From the NCBI GenBank assembly GCA_964020085.1, contig OZ026595.1, forward strand, positions 9,702,016-9,766,015: a DNA stretch of 64,000 nt, written 5' to 3'. The position numbers were made by a program, and so were the translations under genes. The DNA comes from Micromussa lordhowensis. Lineage: Eukaryota > Cnidaria > Anthozoa > Scleractinia > Lobophylliidae. The notes beneath the pieces are model-generated. The model was not told the DNA's origin and did no database searches. It saw only the letters and a list, made by a program, of their open reading frames with translations. The first letter of the stretch is position 1; the number at the start of each line of letters is the position of its first letter. This document shows, piece by piece, positions 1 through 12,108 of the stretch.

Positions 1-1332
1 CTGGATGGCCACCTGGCTAAAAGCGTGGCTCAGGGAACCAATGGGAAAACTCCTTTTCATCTGGGACTAATTTGCCATACAATTAGACTGCAAGTACAGT
101 GTAGTCTGTGACACAGGTATGAGAAGACAAGGGAAAAGAGAGACTGCACTGGTTTTTGAAGCCCTTTGACTGTTCATGTCAATGACACCTCCACCCATTT
201 CTGTTTATGACACTCCTGTGTCAAATTATTTTCCATAAATCAATTGATTAGCATTACACTGTATCTATAGGATGCAATCAGTGGTTCAATGCCAAAGGAG
301 CTTGTATTGCTCAAGGCGAAAAACTGAAATTCTAATCAGCCGTCAGTATCTCATTTTTGTTGTGGTGCAAGTGTTCATTTAAGATTTTCCATCAAAAACG
401 ACTGTCAAGGAACCTTGCGAAGTCTCTGGTGGACTGGTGCGAGACAAAGATTAACATGATGTTTTTGACAAGAAAATTTTGCAATTGGAAAATTTGATAA
501 CCAATTGTCTGTCCCTACTACATCTGTACACCAAGCCCAATACCTTGAAAAATAAGATACTGACATGTAGTAGCACCATTATCATAGGTCATCCCTGTTA
601 TGATTAATAATTGTCAGCTGTCCAAACAAGGTATCTGCCATCCAGTATCACATGACCATATCGTGGGCTCAGGTTTAGAGCTCATCAAGGACAGATATTT
701 TGTTGAAGGTGGCTGCTGACCAGGTACTGGTTTTTCATTGTATTGCAGGCTCAAGTCAGGCTATTATTTTGGGAGAGAAGGAGGGAGTAAGTGCAAAGGC
801 AAAATTTCGGCGCAATTAACCCCTGGCAATGAGCCAAAGCAAACTACACTTAAAGTGCATGGCAAATTGCAGAGGTGTCATAACAAAGTGACAGATAACA
901 GCTGAAACCATGCAGACCTGTGTCTTCTAAAAATTCATATTCCTCAGTCAAAATGCTCAACTTTAAAGTCCTTCTAATAACACAGCCCTTCGAAAACAAG
1001 TGTGTAGGATTACAAGTTGAGAAATATTGAAATTCAAAAGAGAGCAGCAAATACACAAATGTCATAAACCATAGGAGACAAACTACTTTACACTGCGGAA
1101 TTTGGCAAGCACTGTCGATTGCTGACAGATGTGTGACATGACTTCATAGACCAACCAATAGAACTACTCGACGATCACCAGAGTGTCTGTCATGCATGAC
1201 ATCTGTGCTACTCTCAGCTCAATGTTTCACTGCTTGCCTCTGTTTTCGCGTTCTTCCCTGCAGATTTTTGAGCAAAAGAGAGACTGCTAATAGTCTACCA
1301 AACAATAAACTGTGGTTTAATCTACAGACTTA

Positions 1333-1438
1333 TTGTGATCACAACCTAATTCCCACGGTCTCTCTTGTTCCTGCCACCTGGAGTGACAGAGGGGACAGGG
1401 AGAAGAGAGGCCCTGGGAATGAGGTGGTTGTGATCACA
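1333..1438. repeat. Foldback MITE, CCTGGGAAYGAGG family
   Basis: The arms TTGTGATCACAACCT and AGGTGGTTGTGATCACA are inverted around a short core. The inner arm CCCTGGGAATGAGG recurs at 20200-20300, so two members of one foldback family sit in introns of the same gene. Confidence 0.6.
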
Positions 1439-1609
1439 GTAAACAGTAAGCACATGAAAATAATGAACTACTCAATAATAGTTTTATCCACAGACTTAAA
1501 TATATAAATTATATATTAAATAAATCAACTTTGTTTAATGAGGGTAACACACAACAATCTGGTAAACTGATAAACCCGTGGCCCTCGAATTCCTGATTGA
1601 ATTGGAATT

Positions 1610-1769
1610 TAGAAATGTTGGTTTTTGAGGAGGGAGGAAAACCGGAGAACCCAGAGAAAAACCCTCGGAGCAAGGGTGAGAACCAACAACAAACTCAACC
1701 CACATACATGTATGACGCCGGGTCCGGGAATCGAACCCGGAACACACTGCGCCACCCCTGCTCCCCCAT
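1610..1769 (-). repeat. tRNA-derived SINE
   Basis: On the minus strand there is an A-box-like GTGGCGCAGTG followed by a B box GGTTCGATTCC (1727-1737). Next come GACCCGGCGTCATA and a pyrimidine-rich body with TTCTCCGGTTTTCCTCCCTC. This head-plus-tail layout is typical of tRNA-derived SINEs. It is not a functional tRNA: no cloverleaf with a closed acceptor stem is visible. Confidence 0.7.
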
Positions 1770-2041
1770 ATACAGGCTGTATGTTAAATATTATGTACTA
1801 GGCTGCTACACATATCACCCTGTGGAACGTGATAAACAGTACTCTATGAAAGTAGCGCTTAATAACTGTTGCTGCCATAGGGTTTCTTCCAGAGGTTAAG
1901 CACACGCTTGTATATCATAATAAAGAGTGCCGCATGAGATGAGGTCTTCAGCTGGTCATCAATAAATATTATTTTATTTTAAAGTTTGGGAGAACTGGAG
2001 CTAAATATTTGTTGTTAACATGTCTTGCTTGTTGTTTACAG

Positions 2042-5000
2042 GTCTTGCTTGTTTATGATGAAGCAGAGGTGCGCAAGGTTGTGAGAGCAGCTCGCTGGGT
2101 TATGGACCGACTTGGTTTAGTTGAAGGTGTTACATCTCCAAGGGGATTGGTTGTGAGTTTCAAGGTACTCAGCCTACAATATGTCTTGTTTTTTATAAGT
2201 TACCTAATAATCATTGTCAAAGTCTTTATTTTTTAACTGCTTCCTGTGTCTACAGTGCAACTAATCTGACCAAGGCCCCTTGAGCAAATTCTTTGTAAAT
2301 TGACCACTGGCAGTTTAAAAGTTCTAAAATACAGCTGTACATGTAGTTGTGTAACCAAATGACCACAAATCTGTTGTATTTGTAGTGTACAGCTCGATTT
2401 CATTCATAATATGTTGGAAAACTATTGCTAACCTCCAGGATTTGTATTTGTTAAATTTGTAGAAATTGTTTTCAGACGGCCTTGGTTAGAGTAGTCACGC
2501 TTTAACAATCAAATTGTTTCTTGCCTTGTCCTATGAATCTGCTGTGCACAAGTTACAAATGCTTCTACATTGTATAGTATGCTTGTTCCAAATAGACTTA
2601 CATGCATGTATCTGTTGCTATCTGTTTAATTGTCATTTAGATATTGCCACAATTTATATATTTTTTAAATTTTTTATTTGTGTTTTTTTTTTGTATCAGA
2701 GTTTCACAGAGTCTTTGATGCTCTTAGCAAGCTTGTGCAACAAGAGGCAAAAGGTACGTGTATCTCCATTTTATTTTTTTCTAGCGCACTAAGTCATGAC
2801 TATGTCAGTGTTATAAAGTTAACTTCCAGTGTAATTATTGATGAAAGATCTCTACAATCTTCAGTGAAAAGTGCTTGCAAAATGAACACACTATGTAAAT
2901 TTAAGCAACAAATTTTGCCAGGGATAACTCTAATGTTACTGTGTTTAGTGTAAAATAAAATAACCAAATAATGTGTAAATAAACATTTGGAAGGTGAGAA
3001 ATAGGAATGTACCCAAACAATCAAATGACTGTGTTGTGTAGAAAGTGTCAATAGACCATTTAATTTATGTTAATTAAGTTAAGTCTTTTCATGTAATGCA
3101 ACATGCTTCTTGTTGGAGTACTGTATTCATTGTTACTCCATTTGTTTGGGATGCTAGTCCCTTGCAAGTTACTCCACATTGTTTTTTCAAGTTGTCCAAA
3201 CAATTCATAGGTGCTCGGTTAGTATACACCGGAGTGGGTGAAGTGATGCACTGTAAGGGAAAAGACAGTGTGTTGTCCAAGAAAAGAATGCAGTAATCTG
3301 GCTGGCCAGGGCTACAACTTAAACCTCTTGGTCCTGTGTCCATTGCACCTCATAGATTAAGCTTTCTATAGGGAGACGCTTCATGTGAAGAAGCAGTGGC
3401 CTGATGGTTAGTGCTCGACGGACTAGCTTCCCACCCAGAGAGAAGTAGAAATACTCCTAGTCACTTCATGCTACAGAAACCGGGATAAGCTTGGCTGTAT
3501 GGGCAACTGGCCTGGTGCAGACTTTTAAGGAACAAAAATTACAGATCTTTGTAATGATTCAGCAAAATCTAATACCAAAATGAATGTTGTCCATTTCATA
3601 AAATATGTTTAAGACCATTTTTCCATTTTTCTTAAGTACTCATTCAGTGACAAAGTCACTCAGTTATAATTAGTTGTCATGCCATGCAGGAGCTCAGTAA
3701 TCCACGTCTGAGGGACAGGCTTTTATCAGCAATGATGACTCTGAAGAAGTCTATAGGATTATTGTCAACATCCATGCAGACATATCTGAATAACCCAGCC
3801 AATCTCCAAGCAAAGGTACATGTATGCAGTATTAACCATGTACATGTACTCCATAATAAGAAAATGTGTGTCTGATAAATTTCAACAAAATTGTACTGTG
3901 AAGCACAGAAGAAACAAGCCCATCTGTTGACAGTTTCCTTAAAACCTAGTTACCTAACTCAGTCTAACTGAGTTAGATGTAGTTCAGAGTTGATGCATCT
4001 CTCTGTCAGAAGAAAGTGAAAACAAAATTCAGTACAATTAGCTCAAGGTGTTAGCTTAAGGTAACTCTGGGTAATTCTGTTTTCCTGACAGGCTAGTCGT
4101 GACTATGTGGTCGGTCAAATCATGTTGGCTTCTACTGAAATTATCAAAATAGTAGAAGCCCGGGAAGATCTGGATCAGAGTCTTGATCAGCCTGGTTACA
4201 TGGCTGCTACATTGGAAAAGGTACATTTTACAGCATGTAATAAACCAGGGTTTGAGCCAGTTTCAATGGATTAGGGTCAATTGATATTGTCTCCTCATCA
4301 AAAGTTTGGAGGGCGTTTTTTTTTTCCATTTCCAATTGATCAGTGGATCAATGAAGAGTCGACACAAGTTTATTTGTGTTGACTGATAATATCATGATTT
4401 GATATTATCCATTTTTTTAAATTTTTTAGTAGTTAATTGTATTTGTTAATTATTTGTAATGGAGTCTTAGCATTAGCTAATATTATTTTATTTTAGGGAG
4501 GTTGTTACATAGGGTCCACCTCCTTTAATAAACTCTCTTTCAGGGTGTCTTTTTTTTTATTTTTTAACCCCTGAACAAAGTCTTGTATATGTACAAGTTC
4601 TCCTCTTACATGGATTTTTATGTTGAAAAGTACGGAAAGAACAAATCAAAACATAAATTGAGCTACGTTTAACAGGAAATTTGTTAACTAAAGGTAATTT
4701 AAGCATTCTAAATGTCAGTCTGTCATTGTTTTATGCACAAAGATATACAATAGAGTTCAGGATATCTTGCTGCTGATTGAAGAACCTTTCACTTCCTCAC
4801 TCTTGTTGATTGTTTGTCCATAACACTGCAACATATCTTCCTTGCCAGTCTGAAGGATGCAATAGTGAACTTATGGGTCTTGTACCTCCTGGGTAATCAT
4901 AGCCTGCGTAGCAAGCGTTCCTGTGCGTTTTTAGCAATTTGAAAAGCCAGGATCGGCGAGTGAACGAGTTTTGGCCGCGCGAAAAGTGGGGAGAGCGAAT

Positions 5001-8000
5001 GAAGTGAGGGGGAGGGGGAGAGGAGAGAAGGGAACGCTTGCATCCAACCATTGTGAATCTCAAATACTCCGTTCACCAGCCAATGGAGCCTCTGATTGGT
5101 TCAAAATTGGACAGATGATTGAAACCCGACTCTTGCTGGTCATTGACTATGTCAAGATGGTGAATGATGAGGAAGATTTACAGAGAGCTCTCGATTTCTT
5201 GGCCCAGAAGGGTTTGATAGAGAACTGAAGGAAGAACAGAAATGTGCAATATTACAGTTAATGCGCAGAGCAGATCTACTAGGAGTTTTGCCAACAGGCT
5301 TTGGTAAGAGCCTGATATTTCAACTTCTTGCAGTCGTCAAGAAAGGCTCGATTGTTGTTGTGATTTGCCCCCTCATAAGTATCATGAAAGATCAAGTCCT
5401 AGAGGCAACGTCCATGATGGCAGAAGCCAAACAGGAGGACATTGACAGTGGAAAGTACCAGCTTGTTTTCGCCTCAGCAGAAGACGCTTTACAAAGAAAA
5501 TAATTCCTTGCTTCCCTGAAGCTCCTTGTGCTGTAACATTGTGTTTGAAGCAGATTTCAAGTTCTTCAACGCGAGTTGCTTTACTAGCAATTTGCTTGGC
5601 ATGTTGCACAGAATTCTTGCGATCAAATCGCTGTTCGTGACAAAGGCAACTTTTACTTGCAAATCCCCTTCATCCGGCAAATTTTCCACATGTAGAGCGG
5701 CATTTAGTCATTCTTCATCGGTTATCTCCCGTCTAGCAAAAGACAATGATTTGCGCAATGAAAGTTTGCTTGCGGGGGAATTAACGCGAACAGCCTTATG
5801 ACATGGGCTATTTCCCTGCGGCGTGTTGAGAAGGCGCTTTGTAGGAGCAATGTTTTCTTTGCTCGGGGTCGACAAATTATTATTTTGCTCTTTTAGTGAT
5901 GACTTGACTTCGCCATATACGTGTATGTGCCCAAGGTTTCTTATTTTGCAGGCGCATTTATTGCAAACCCTACTTGAATATCTAGAAGGTTCATTCGGAA
6001 CGTGAAGGCCGACTGACTTGACAATTTCTGCAAGAATTGTCCCAAAACATTCTCGTCTCTTTGAAGGCAAAAACAAATTCTCAGAGGACCTGTGCTGATC
6101 CTTCCCTGCAGTCGTTCCGAACTGGATCTTAAAGTCACAGCTGCAAATTCTACATTTTGCAGGTGGCGGCGCCATGAATTTTCGCTCGCCGATCCTGGGT
6201 TTTCCTTTCGCTAAAAACGCACAGAAACGCTTGCTACGCAGGCTAGGGTAATCAGGTCTGTCAATGCCTTTTTCAACATTTAAAGTGTCACTCCTTGCAT
6301 AATTATTGTGCCCCTTGTGACAAGAATACAGGAACACCTCTCCTGTTGACGATCTTAGCTGCCTTGACTCTATTCACCTGGTCATTCAATAAATTACTAC
6401 CACAAGGTTGCAACTGCTCATACCTCGACCCTATCCCCTATCTTACTTATTGTTCTCACTGGCAGTTCATGTTCCAATCTTTAAGTTTGCTGTAGCAGGC
6501 AGAATGATAGCCGGTGTTCAGTCTAACTTCCTTTTGACTTTCCCTACAACTTGAAGGCCCCTTTTATTCCAGGACTTAGGAAGTTTGTTGATTAATTCTT
6601 GGTTTCTCTCAAGCATATTTGACTTTACTTGGTTGGATTGCTGGTCCATTCACAAGGACCAGGCTGTTTCTTTTGTTTGTAACTTCACTGTGCAGAGCAA
6701 TCATGCAAAGTATAACCTTCCAGAGGCTCCGACTGGCATATCCCTTGGAAATGAAAGGCTACACAATGTCCCCCCCATTAGTGTGTACCCTGGTCTGGCA
6801 CGGGGACTTACCTGATGACTTGTTCATTTTTGGCTTTCCATAAAGCTCTCCAACTTATTTGTCAAGAAACGCTAATATTGCATTGGAGATTTACCAGCAT
6901 TCTGGCTTTAAAGTCACTTTTCTTATGACTGAAGACATGCTCACACTACTGAAAAGGTCTCATTAAACTTGATAATCATGTCCTATTGCTTTACTTTCAC
7001 GCTTCCGTCAATAAGTTAGGGATTTTTATATGTTAATCAAGTAGAACTTGCTTCAAATTGAAACATAGCTTGGATCCTCTGGAAAAAAGAGAATCAGCAT
7101 TCATTTGGTTAAAACAGAAATTGTTTTGCTGTGGATTTTCTATGCAGGCCCACAAGCAACTGTCTCCTCACAGTAGACTGGGAGCTGGTAATGAGCTTGA
7201 CTGTTACTTGGATGCTATTGTGCGAAGCAGCATGGGTGTGGCCAACAGCTGTGAAGGTCGAAGAAGGGAATGCATTGTGCAGGCCTGTCAAAGTGTAAGT
7301 GATAACACTAGAACTGGTGATAACTAGCATGTTGCATGTTTTCTAAATGCAACTTTTTGAATTGGACCACATGGAACAAAGTTAAACCAATCAGTGGTAA
7401 TCTTTTTAAAAAGTTTTAATGAACCAATAATGTGGAAGAATACAGGTAATAGCTCTACAAAATTTGAAATCCAGCAAACTTACAGAATGCTGTGGACATC
7501 TTAGGAGACTTGAACATTTTTTAATTGGTCAGTTTCCTTCCCACAGTTTGAGCCATTTTCATTGGTTATAGTATACATGTAGCTATCATAAATGAGTTTG
7601 CAAGCTAAATCTTTTTGGCAAAATTTATACTGTCTAATAGTTTTTCACCACTCATGCGTCTTGATCTGTACATTGTGGATGGTATAGAAGAGTCTACTCA
7701 CTAGTGTACTAATTCAAGTAAAAAGACTTTCAAAAGTTCATTATTAATTCTCAATTACTATGCGAGTCAAAAATCGTGAACACCTTGATTTGATTCTGAC
7801 AGAATCACAATAAAGTTCAGGACTTGTGAGTAAATCTCAAAACCACAAACTAATTAGTACCATTTATGTTTGCGGTTTAATTTTCTCATGCCTAATTGGC
7901 TCTTCATGCATGCCATGTTTAAATATTTCTGGTGTTCACAGTTATCTGCGTTTCACAGTAATATTTTGATACTAGGGTTTTGTCCGGTTGGCATAGTTCA

Positions 8001-11000
8001 AGTAGTTGTACTATAACTATTAAACTAATTATAAATTTTGTTCAATTATATCATATCTTTCAAGGTTCTTCAAATGAGAAATGAGCTTGCTGAGCTGCAG
8101 AAAACTTTTTTGGCGAACCCTTTGTCACAAAGATCGAGGTGATGCAGTTTTGCTGTTCTTTTGTTTTGTGTAGGCAAATGGGCCTACAAAACACCTGTCT
8201 CAAAGACATTTAGTTAAATTTTATGGGTTTCACCATCTCAAACTTTGCAGCACTTTCTTGGAATCTTGTCATTTGCGAGGCAAGGTTTCTGGCTCACAGA
8301 ACAAATATTAGTCTTGTCATCCTGCAAAGAGTCTGTTGGTGTTTGATCTATATTTTCTGTGACCTAACTACTTGAAGTGATAAGCAAAATTGTTAAGTCA
8401 TTCTTATTCCAGTCTGTATATCAACAGGCATGAACTTGATCTGGCATCAGAACGGTTATCAGTTGAGCTGAAGAGACTAGACCGTCATGTTTCCACTGCT
8501 GTTATAGACCACATCACCACTGTGTTTGCTGATGCTGAGCTCCCAGTACACAACATGATCCAAGCTGCTACAGCGCCTCTCCTGGTAAGACTGGAAATTC
8601 CAAAAGAATATTTGAGTACAGAAGTAACGTCATCTAGTCTGTGCATGAAATGAATAGTTTAAAAACAGAGTCATCCATTTCAGCTATTGCAAAAGACATT
8701 GAAATACATGTACTCTGAACAGATACTGCCCTGTAGAGCTTTGAGAATATGGTGTTCAAAGCACTGTACTGAATGTGTTCTATCAGCGCAGGGGGGACTC
8801 CCAAAACAGTCCGGAAAATTTGAATCAAGCCCCCAAAGGAGACCAATCTAGACCTGGTTCAAGCTTTATTTGACCCCTAAAATACTGTATTAATAACCAC
8901 TTTAAATGGAAATGACAGCATTTTTATTTTTAATTCATTCAAGTACACCCTGTTCGTAAAAGATATCTTGATGGCTAAGAATAGTGATGTTTCATCCTGA
9001 ACACCCTAAGTGAGACAAAAATCCTTGATTTGCGCCACTAAGCAAGACATTTAAAACCTTTTCATATTGGAGATCCCTCTCCTGGGGTCCATTAGTCATA
9101 TTCAGTACAGTCAAACCTCATTTATCTGTATCTCAATTATCCGGATTTCTCAATTATCTAGACTTTTTCTCTAGTCCCAATTTTGTCATGGATGTTTACT
9201 AGTCATGAACAAGGTCCATTGCCATTTTTTTAAAAACTACAGCAGTGAAAAGTGCAGTCAAAAGCGATGTCGTTTTGCTTTCAAAGAGCAAAAGCAGCGC
9301 TCGTACGCATCATAACTATAAAGAACATTCGAAATGAAGTTCTGATTGGCTCAGAGTTTCTTTGTTGCTAAGTGAAATTTCATGCTCTATTGGCTCGTTC
9401 GGCGAAGTATGCAAAAGCTACTGTCATGCATGCATGAATGTTTAGTCACGATTATCATGTCCTTGGAGTGTAAGTGATCCGTTCTTTCAATTAAAAAATA
9501 AACAGTCTATAATTTTGCGATAAGACAAAGGAGAAAAAGGAACCAATTTGCCAGCTGAATATGGCATTAGTATCCAGCAGATATCTGATATCTTCAAGAA
9601 CATGAAAAGATCATGAAGCTTGACGACAACTGCAGCTAGTGGACAGTGGAGATGTAGATTAGTTCTTCATAAATATTCATATTTTCGATTATCCGGACTC
9701 TCAACTATCCGGACTATTCCATCTAGTCCCAATGAGTCCAGATAATCTAGGTTCAACATTAGCTTAATGCTTTTATCAAAATAGCATTGGTGCATATTAT
9801 GTTTAAAGAACAACATGAGTTTTTTTTACTTCTAATTTATTAATAGTTTTTAGAAAATGCTTCTGTCTTTCAGTATAAAGGTTATTGAAAGTTAATGAAG
9901 TCACAAAATTATAATGCACACCCCAATTGGGTTGACCAGTTGCTTTGTGAGGCTAATAAGAAAAGTATATTAATACCTTTGTTGAAACATTCCATTTAGA
10001 GTATTATTTTAGTAGTTGTGATGACCTTGGAATTACAATGTATGGTTTTTTCCATTCTTTTTTTTTGCAGTTTCCCTCAAAACAAGACAATGATAAGGAA
10101 AAAAATTGAAAACTGTACAGAAATTCCAATGTTCTGTTCCGATTTATCAGTACAGATAATAGGAATTTGTGTACCACTCTAGCTTCTCAAGAAACCCCAA
10201 AAAGGAAGTTTCTGAACTAGTTGATTTCAAACGAAAATTTCTAGATATTTTTTGGCATATAATGCATCCCATCTTTTGGTCTTAATTCTATAAAATATTG
10301 TGCAATAAAATCTTTTGATTCTACCCTGAGTGAATGTTTTGCTTTACATTCTTGGATCAGACACTGACAGTTTTTTTTTTCATTGCCAATCATCTATTCT
10401 TGACTTCAATTTCTGTGGTTTTCTGTTGCTTTATGTGTAGGATATGAGTGTACAAAGTCAAGAACATGCAATGATGAGGTTAAAAGGAAAAGCTGAGGAA
10501 TTCCAGAAACATGCATCAAGGCTAGCGGAGGTAGCTAGGCAGTCGGCAGCAATTTCAGCTGACGCAAGACGTGAGTGGTGATTATATGTAACTTTTTCAA
10601 ACACTCCCATAGATCCAATGACCTTGGCCAGAGTCTCTAGATTGATAAACAAGAGGCTGTCAGCTTTTAGTTATGGATAAGATGCACACAGTTCATTTTC
10701 ATATTAATTAACTGGAGTTGAACTGAGTTAACACTACTGTAATAGTCCTAATTTAAGCCACACCTTCATCTGTTTTCATCTCTACATGTGGTAAAACACA
10801 GGAAATCTTAATCATAATGGATTCCTTTGTGAGGCAGCAATGACTTAGTTTTGTAGAAAACAGTACCACAAGCTAACATGTTGAATTGATGTGAGGCCAT
10901 CCAGCCTTGCACACATCAGCTAGGGTGCATGTAATTCAGTGTTAATTGTTTGCTAACCAGAGTCATTGAGAGCCAACTGTCAGGTGCAGTCAAACTGTGA

Positions 11001-12077
11001 TCCAGCACTCTAACATTTGTAAAACCACCACCACCACTTAGCCCTTTCGTCATTTACAGGAGTACAAGCTATCAACAGTACAGCTAGTGACATAGAGAAG
11101 CTTGCTCCACAGCTGGTGTCTGCAGCTGTAATAGTGCGACAGACTCCTAAAGATGCAAGCTGTACAGAGCATCTGGGACAACTGAGAAGAGATTGGACAG
11201 CAAAGATTCATGCTCTTACATCAGTGGTTGATGACATCACAGACTTCAATGACTTTGTGTTGATGACTGGTTTGTTTAACCTTTGATTTCTAGCAGTTGA
11301 AGTAAGAAGGCAGGTCTTGAAAATGACTGACCTGTCTTGATTTTAATGGTTAATTCTCCCAACTAGAATTATGCAAAATGTATTAAGTGCAGTGAGAAAA
11401 ATTTGGATGGCATACTTTGTTAAATGTTTCAGTTTTCTTTCTCTTGGTTTGGGCTTGGCTGATGCAGTAATGATGTGTACATGGACTTGATAATCTTTCA
11501 TCTTTCAGACTTAAACATCCAGGAAGACATTGCTTGTTGTCGTGATGCAGTACAACAGCAAGATATCCAGAAGGTGTCCCAGACGTCCCTCAGAATGCTT
11601 GGCCGAGCAAGGAGAGTAGCCATGGTTACTAAGAAGGAGATGAATATGACTGCTGACCCAATGTACAAAGGGAACTTACAGTCAGCATGTGGTCAGCTGG
11701 AGTCAGGTGTGTGGGTTATACAGTCAACTCCCTCCTAACCACCCCCTCTCTAAGATGGACCACCAGGGGGCTCCCATATAAAAATGGGGGGGGGGGGTTG
11801 CTTGTCATATCTTATAGCGGATAAACAGGATCTTGGACAGGACAATGGTACCTCTTAAGGGTTCTTTTCAAATTTCCAATGAGCACCCCTGGCCTTTTCA
11901 CATGGGAGTCCCCCCCCAGGAAATAGACATCTGGAGTTGGTCCTTGCTCTAAAGTACTAAAGTAAACAATTGACACTGTCAAAGGATATCTGAGAAGTGA
12001 TTTCTAGTTTAAAATCGTATAAGAGATGATGATAATAATAGTAATAGTAATAGTAATAATAATAATAATAATAAGAA

Positions 12078-12108
<31 letters not shown>

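Larger units (their letters stand above)
1..2041 (+). other. Intron upstream of the first visible exon
   Basis: No coding exon is recognised here. The acceptor at 2039-2041 shows that this is intronic to the catenin-like gene, whose N-terminal exons lie before the window. It holds a foldback repeat (1333-1438) and a tRNA-derived SINE (1610-1769). The stretch 600-695 also resembles 55190-55265: both contain AGTATCACATGACCATATCG, so it is an interspersed repeat. Confidence 0.6.
4900..6245. mobile_element. TIR DNA transposon with 9-bp TSD, intronic
   Basis: Left terminal repeat 4900-4960 starts TAGCCTGCGTAGCAAGCGTT. The right terminal repeat 6184-6245 is its near-perfect inverted copy (about 61 bases). 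Both ends are flanked by the direct repeat GGGTAATCA (4891-4899 and 6246-6254), a clean 9-bp TSD. Inside are a plus-strand helicase-like fragment and a minus-strand Cys-rich ORF with an in-frame stop. The long TIR and 9-bp TSD suggest a MULE-like or P-like superfamily, but no transposase is recognised, so the class is open. It lies in the intron between exons 4092-4220 and 7148-7294. Confidence 0.85.

Noticed and set aside
1727..1737. tRNA gene on the minus strand
   Set aside because: The B box is good, but the acceptor and anticodon arms do not pair. The sequence continues as a SINE body.
2701..2753. Reading exon 2 as FHRVFDALSKLVQQEAK
   Set aside because: That frame ends in phase 1 and cannot join the phase-0 exon at 3690. 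The frame SFTESLMLLASLCNKRQK fits both neighbours and matches alpha-catenin RRQQEL context.
5171..5503. A cellular RecQ helicase gene inside the intron
   Set aside because: Only motifs I and Ia are present, and the fragment lies between the terminal repeats of a transposon.
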